Below are positions 59,812 through 64,000 of a stretch of 64,000 nt of DNA, piece after piece. The position numbers and the translations under genes were made by a program. The DNA is from Cheilinus undulatus. Lineage: Eukaryota > Chordata > Actinopteri > Labriformes > Labridae. Numbering within the stretch: position 1 is the stretch's first letter; every line of letters starts with the position of its first letter. Below the pieces are notes generated by a model, which worked only from the letters and a program-made list of their open reading frames with translations, did no database searches and was not told the DNA's origin. The stretch lies in the NCBI RefSeq assembly GCF_018320785.1, contig NC_054872.1, forward strand, positions 41,156,551 through 41,220,550, in the 5' to 3' direction.

Positions 59812-61100
59812 TGCAGTCATGGACCAACGTATCTGCACCCCTGAAATTTTTTTTCAGAAAACACACGATTTCTTTTAGAAATTATTACAATTACAAATGT
59901 TTTTGGTAAACACATGTTTATTTCCTTCATGTGCATTAGAACAACACAAAACAACAGAAGAAAAAAGTCAAAATTGACATAAATTAACACAAAACTCAAC
60001 AATGGGCCAGACCAAATGATTGGCACCCTTTTAAAACTGTGGGTAAATCATTTTATTTCAAGCATGTTGCTTATTTAAAATCACTTGTAGCAAGTGACAG
60101 GTGCTGGCAATGTAGAAATCACACCTTAGTTAGAATGTATTAAAGTTGACTCAGCCTTTGTGTTGTGTGCCTATGTGTGCCACACCAAGCATGGAGAAGA
60201 AGTCTGAGGACTTAAGAAGCAAAGTTGTTGAAAAATATGAACAATCTCAAGGTTACAGGACCATCTCCAGAGATCTTGAAATTCCTTTGTCCACTGTGCA
60301 CAATATAATCAAGAAGTTTATAACCCATGGAACTGTGGCTAATCACCCTGGATGTGGAAAAAAAATTCAGGCTGTCCTGCAGACTCAGGGTGCAAAAGTG
60401 TCAGCTTGGACCGTACGTCGTAATCTGAATGAGATGAAGGGCTATGGCAGGAGACCGAGGAGAACCCCACTGCTGACAAAGAGACATAAAAAAGCCAGAC
60501 TGGAGTTTGCAACAATGTACCTGAGTAAGCCTCAATCCTTCTGGGAGAACATTTTGCGGACAGATGAGACTAAGGTAGAGCTTTTTGGAAAAACACATCG
60601 TTCTGCTGTTTACAGAAAACAGAATGAGGCCTACAAAGAAAAGAACACAGCACCTACAGTCAAACATGGTTGAGGTTCAAAGATGTTTTGGGCTTGTTTT
60701 GCTGCCTCTGGCACTGGATGCCTTGACTGTGTGCAAGGAATCATGAAATCTGGAGACTATCAAAAGATTTTGGGTCGCAATGGAGGGCCTAGTGTCAGAA
60801 AGCTGGGTCTGCATCAGAGGTCATGGGTGTTCCAGCAGGACAATGACCCAAAACATACCTCAAAAAGCACCAAGAAATGGTTGGAGACAAAGCTGGAGAG
60901 TTCTGAAGTGGCCAGCAATGAGTCCAGATCTAAGTCCCATTGAACACATATGGAGAGATCTCAAAATTGCTATTGCAAGAAGGCACCCTTCAAATCTGAG
61001 AGACCTGGAGCAGTTTGCAAAAGAAGAGTTTTGTGACCCACTTCTGGATCCTGCCCAACCAGCTGAGAACTCAAGATCAAGAAATCAAGATAAGCAATAA
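59812..61100 (+). pseudogene. Tc1-like transposon with broken transposase gene
   Basis: The left terminal repeat begins near 59812 (CAGTCATGGACCAACGTATC). The transposase frame starts at about 60146-60190 and shows a paired-type helix-turn-helix (YRTISRDLEIPLSTVHNIIK), DDE-domain phrases FWENILRTDETKVELF and FQQDNDPKHTSK, and MSPDLSPIEHIWRDLK. There is an in-frame TGA at 60672 and a frameshift between about 60890 and 60910, after which the frame shifts to the one ending at 61100. The right terminal repeat is absent. It cannot encode a working enzyme as it stands. It is the youngest-looking Tc1 copy in the window. Confidence 0.92.
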
Positions 61101-61104
61101 AGAG

Positions 61105-62625
61105 AGACTCAGCAATATAAAGTGCAGCGTCTAGTTCAGGTCATGCATTGTGAGGCTCTGCCCTGCTCATGCATGCCATTATAAAATAATGTGTTAAAAA
61201 ATAGAGCTAATTATAGAATGCACACCCTTAAGGTGTGCACATGCTCACTTTGCCTCACAGGATGGCAGAGCAGCAGCCGGGCAGTGTGAGCTCACAGTGA
61301 CCTTGGTGAACAGGTTGGACAGCCTGAGGTGTCTGCAGTCATTCAGAGGAATTTAAACAGCCTGTGCAGTTCCTGGTTGGCATCCTGTTCAGGGTGAGGA
61401 ATGTGAGCGAGTCATGCTGCACCAAGACTCTTTGACCAGCGGTGAGTCTGACAATCAAAGAATAAATACATTCTGGACACCAGCACTGCAAATCGGCATG
61501 TTTATTTTGGACAAGAAAAGTAAATAAGTACAAGTTTAACGCAGTTAATATGTGGGAAGATTTAGTCTACTTTAAGTATGTTTAAACAGCATTAAATACA
61601 AACACATCTATGAGGAACCTGCAACCTGCTTTGACTTTAAATTACACCAAAGAAATTTGAAATCCAAATCTACTGTCTGTAAAACATACCATTGTGAGTG
61701 GCTACAATTTTAAGTCTGGGAGTGGTGAGCACAGCCCTTCAGCCATCATGATGCTAACCTGCATTGTATTTGCATAGGGCGTGAGTCTGATGAGCACACA
61801 AAGCTGCTGTTGACATCCATCACTGAGCCAAAGAAGAATTAAAGAGCCAGCGTTTGCTCTCCTGATTGATAACAGCCTGATGTCTGTATACTTAACATTT
61901 AGTTACAACCTGTAAGCTTAGCTTACCTTATCATTCAGACTAAAAAGAACTCTCCCAGAATTTACATAATTCCCTGATCATAAACCTAAGTGTTCACTGA
62001 TCTACACGACAGATCCTGGTAAGCTGTATTCTGTCATCCTGTTGTCTAAGGAAAGTTAAGAGGTTATTTTGTCAGCTTATTGGTCAAGTGTTGATCTGCA
62101 TGGATCAAACAATAAAACTCAAATTTTCATTAAAGTTTCCATCATGTTTACAAAGTTAATGTGTTAATGGTTGTATAAGCAGTGATATAGAACATCAATG
62201 TGATTTTTTTTTTCTTTCTGAGGCGTTGGAATTGGAATTAACATATTATTTAACAGCCCTCCAATTTAGCATCAGTCTTTATCGGTGGATAAGTGCTGTG
62301 CTAAAGTTTGCATAAGGAGAGGTAGGTTGACTTGACTGGCATCTTTGTAGCTGATTGTAAGGAGGCTAATAGCTCAACTCAACTCTTTGCTTTTTTCTAG
62401 ACTGACCCAAAGTTAGTTTGAGACAACACATGTGACTCTTAATAGTGGAGCTCACAGCCAGCCAACAGTGGGCATAAAATAAAAGTAGCTGAAATGTAAA
62501 ATGTTTTAAATTTTTTGAAAACCGGTCACACTCGAGAGAGCACGGACACAACAGTTTCAAACAATTATTCTATCTTAAGGCCATCCTGGTGTGCATTACA
62601 CTCGCAGAAAAACAAATTAAAAAAG
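61105..62625. other. Unassigned DNA
   Basis: No gene recognised. GCACACCCTTAAGGTGTGC near 61221 is a near-palindrome. Frames are short and unsupported. Confidence 0.4.
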
Positions 62626-62634
62626 GGGACAAGG

Positions 62635-62815
62635 GGCACAGATAGCCTCGTGGTTAAAGGCACACCTCATGTACGCGGGCGGCCCAGGTTCGAATCGGGC
62701 CAGTGGCCCTTTCCGCAGGTCTCTCCCCACTCTCTCCTCCCTGTTTTCAACTCTGTCCACTGTCCTCCGCTATCAATAAAAGCCCAAAAAGCCCAAAAAT
62801 AAATCTTAAAAAAGG
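62635..62815 (+). mobile_element. tRNA-derived SINE, plus orientation
   Basis: The A-box region is TAGCCTCGTGGTTAAAGG and the B box GGTTCGAATC. The body carries CCGCAGGTCTCTCCCCACTC and the tail is AATAAAAGCCCAAAAAGCCC. It is the best-preserved copy of the family also seen at 9816-9960 and 27352-27540. Confidence 0.85.
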
Positions 62816-63039
62816 GGACAAAAACATGCGAGTCTGCATAGCTGTATTAATAATCAGTGTATGTTTATTTTAGTTGAGTTATATTCTACAGACTGTTGGT
62901 TGTGCTAACTTCTTGCCAGTTTAGCCACTAAAGCTCAGACTAGAAATCCATGAACAATAAAGTCACATGATGCAGACATGACTGGCTTTTAATTATGGTG
63001 GATAGGCATACTCAAACTTCTCTTATACTTCACTTTTTT

Positions 63040-63600
63040 TCTATTTTGTTACGTTGCAGCCTGATGCGACAGTCAAAAATATTCTCATTAGTCTACACTG
63101 AGTACCCTATCATGATAAAGTGAAAACAGAATTTTAGAAACTTTTGCTAATGTATTAAAACTAAAAAAAACTGGCATATCACATTAATGTAAATATTCAG
63201 AGCCTTTGCAAAAAAAAACTTGAAATTGAGCTCAGGTTCCACTCATTTCCCTTGATTGCCACTGAGGTGTTTCTACTTCTGATTGGAGTTCACCTGTGCT
63301 AAATTTAATTGATTGGACATCATTTGTTAAGGCACATCTCTCTACAGAAGGCCTCACAGCTGACAATGTATATCAGAGCTAAGGCCAAGCCATAAGGTCA
63401 AAGGAACTGCCTGCAAAGCTCAGAGACAGGATTGTTGCAAGGCACAGATCTAGGAAGGCTATGAAATGATTCCTGCTGCACCGAAGGTTCCCATGTTACT
63501 TTATGTTAATGACTCTATATTGATGAGAATAAATATGAATTTAAACGAGTGTGGCATCAGGTAAGTAAAGGGTGTCTGAATACTTTCTGAATGCTCTGTA
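63040..63600 (+). mobile_element. Tc1-like element, internally deleted
   Basis: The left part (GTTGCAGCCTGATGCGACAG) matches 10960-11125. The right end is TCTGAATACTTTCTGAATGC followed by TCTGTA, the inverted partner of the terminal repeat at 10917. The start of a transposase region (GGAACTGCCTGCAAAGCTCA) runs straight into the 3' end, so the core is deleted. Confidence 0.75.
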
Positions 63601-64000
63601 TATGTTTGAATAAGAAGTAGTATTAGTATTTAGTATGCATATACAAACACATGGCTGTTTCTGTTTCCAGTCTTTATGCTAAGCTAATAAACTGCTTCTC
63701 ATGCTTAGAGCTTTTAAGACATGGCAGTGATATTTTTTCATCTTGCTCCAAGCAACAAAGTGAATGAGGGTATTTCCCTGGTGTTCTTATTTTCAGAGCA
63801 AGGGTTATGTTTATAGCAGCAAAAAAGTCTAATTCGAATTAAATAGATACAACAGCCCCTATAAAAGTAAGGTATAAGCTTCTGAAAGATAAAGCACATT
63901 CATTTTCTCCAAACAGAGGTTGAATTTATGAGGAAGAAAAGCCCCTTTCTCACATATGGTTTGTCGTTCCAAGAAGAATCTACCTGGTCAAACCAGTTGT

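Noticed and set aside
1..64000. CRISPR arrays, operons, ribosome binding sites or origins
   Set aside because: The sequence is vertebrate nuclear DNA with spliced genes; the tandem arrays lack the constant repeat and unique spacer pattern.

Overview
The window looks like teleost fish DNA, probably a spiny-rayed (percomorph) fish. It has vertebrate split genes with GT-AG introns, Tc1-like elements, tRNA-derived SINEs, small inverted-repeat elements (MITEs) and AT-rich intergenic DNA. No species can be fixed from the sequence alone.

Four protein-coding loci are supported. (1) At the left edge, on the minus strand, is the 5' part of a type II membrane ligand whose exon pattern fits the TNF/lymphotoxin family (2058-4292); its receptor-binding exon is not visible. 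(2) On the minus strand, apolipoprotein M (apom) can be joined from six exons spread over 22921-30574, giving 190 residues. Large introns full of transposons break it up, so most exons are far too short to stand out as open frames. (3) On the minus strand, a full-length glutaredoxin-3 frame without introns (glrx3, 35900-36877) lies between apom and bag6 and looks like an intact retrocopy. (4) On the plus strand, bag6 (BAT3/Scythe) has 24 coding exons over 41726-59212, giving 1222 residues, with a probable non-coding first exon ending at 38777. TNF-type ligand, apom and bag6 together recall the mammalian MHC class III region, so the window appears to hold a conserved class III fragment.

Layout: 1-1080 dispersed repeat split by a tandem-repeat-bearing MITE; 2058-4292 TNF-like exons; 4400-22900 gene desert with MITEs, SINEs, Tc1 remnants and several degenerate satellites (5.2-6.4, 12.4-13.4 and 14.4-15.3 kb); 22.9-30.6 kb apom; 31.3-33.1 kb a Tc1 copy carrying a nested element; 35.9-37.0 kb glrx3 and its promoter; 38.5-59.7 kb bag6; 59.8-61.1 kb a broken Tc1 transposase gene; 61.1-64 kb repeats and unassigned DNA.

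The genes do not form an operon. bag6 (protein quality control), apom (plasma lipocalin) and the TNF-like gene (immune ligand) are neighbours through ancient linkage, while glrx3 (iron-sulfur handling) is probably a later insertion. The most notable non-gene finding is a family of roughly 500-780 bp DNA elements with TAACC...GGTTA ends and 9-bp target duplications. Two copies sit inside Tc1 elements, and members carry scraps of a helicase-like reading frame.
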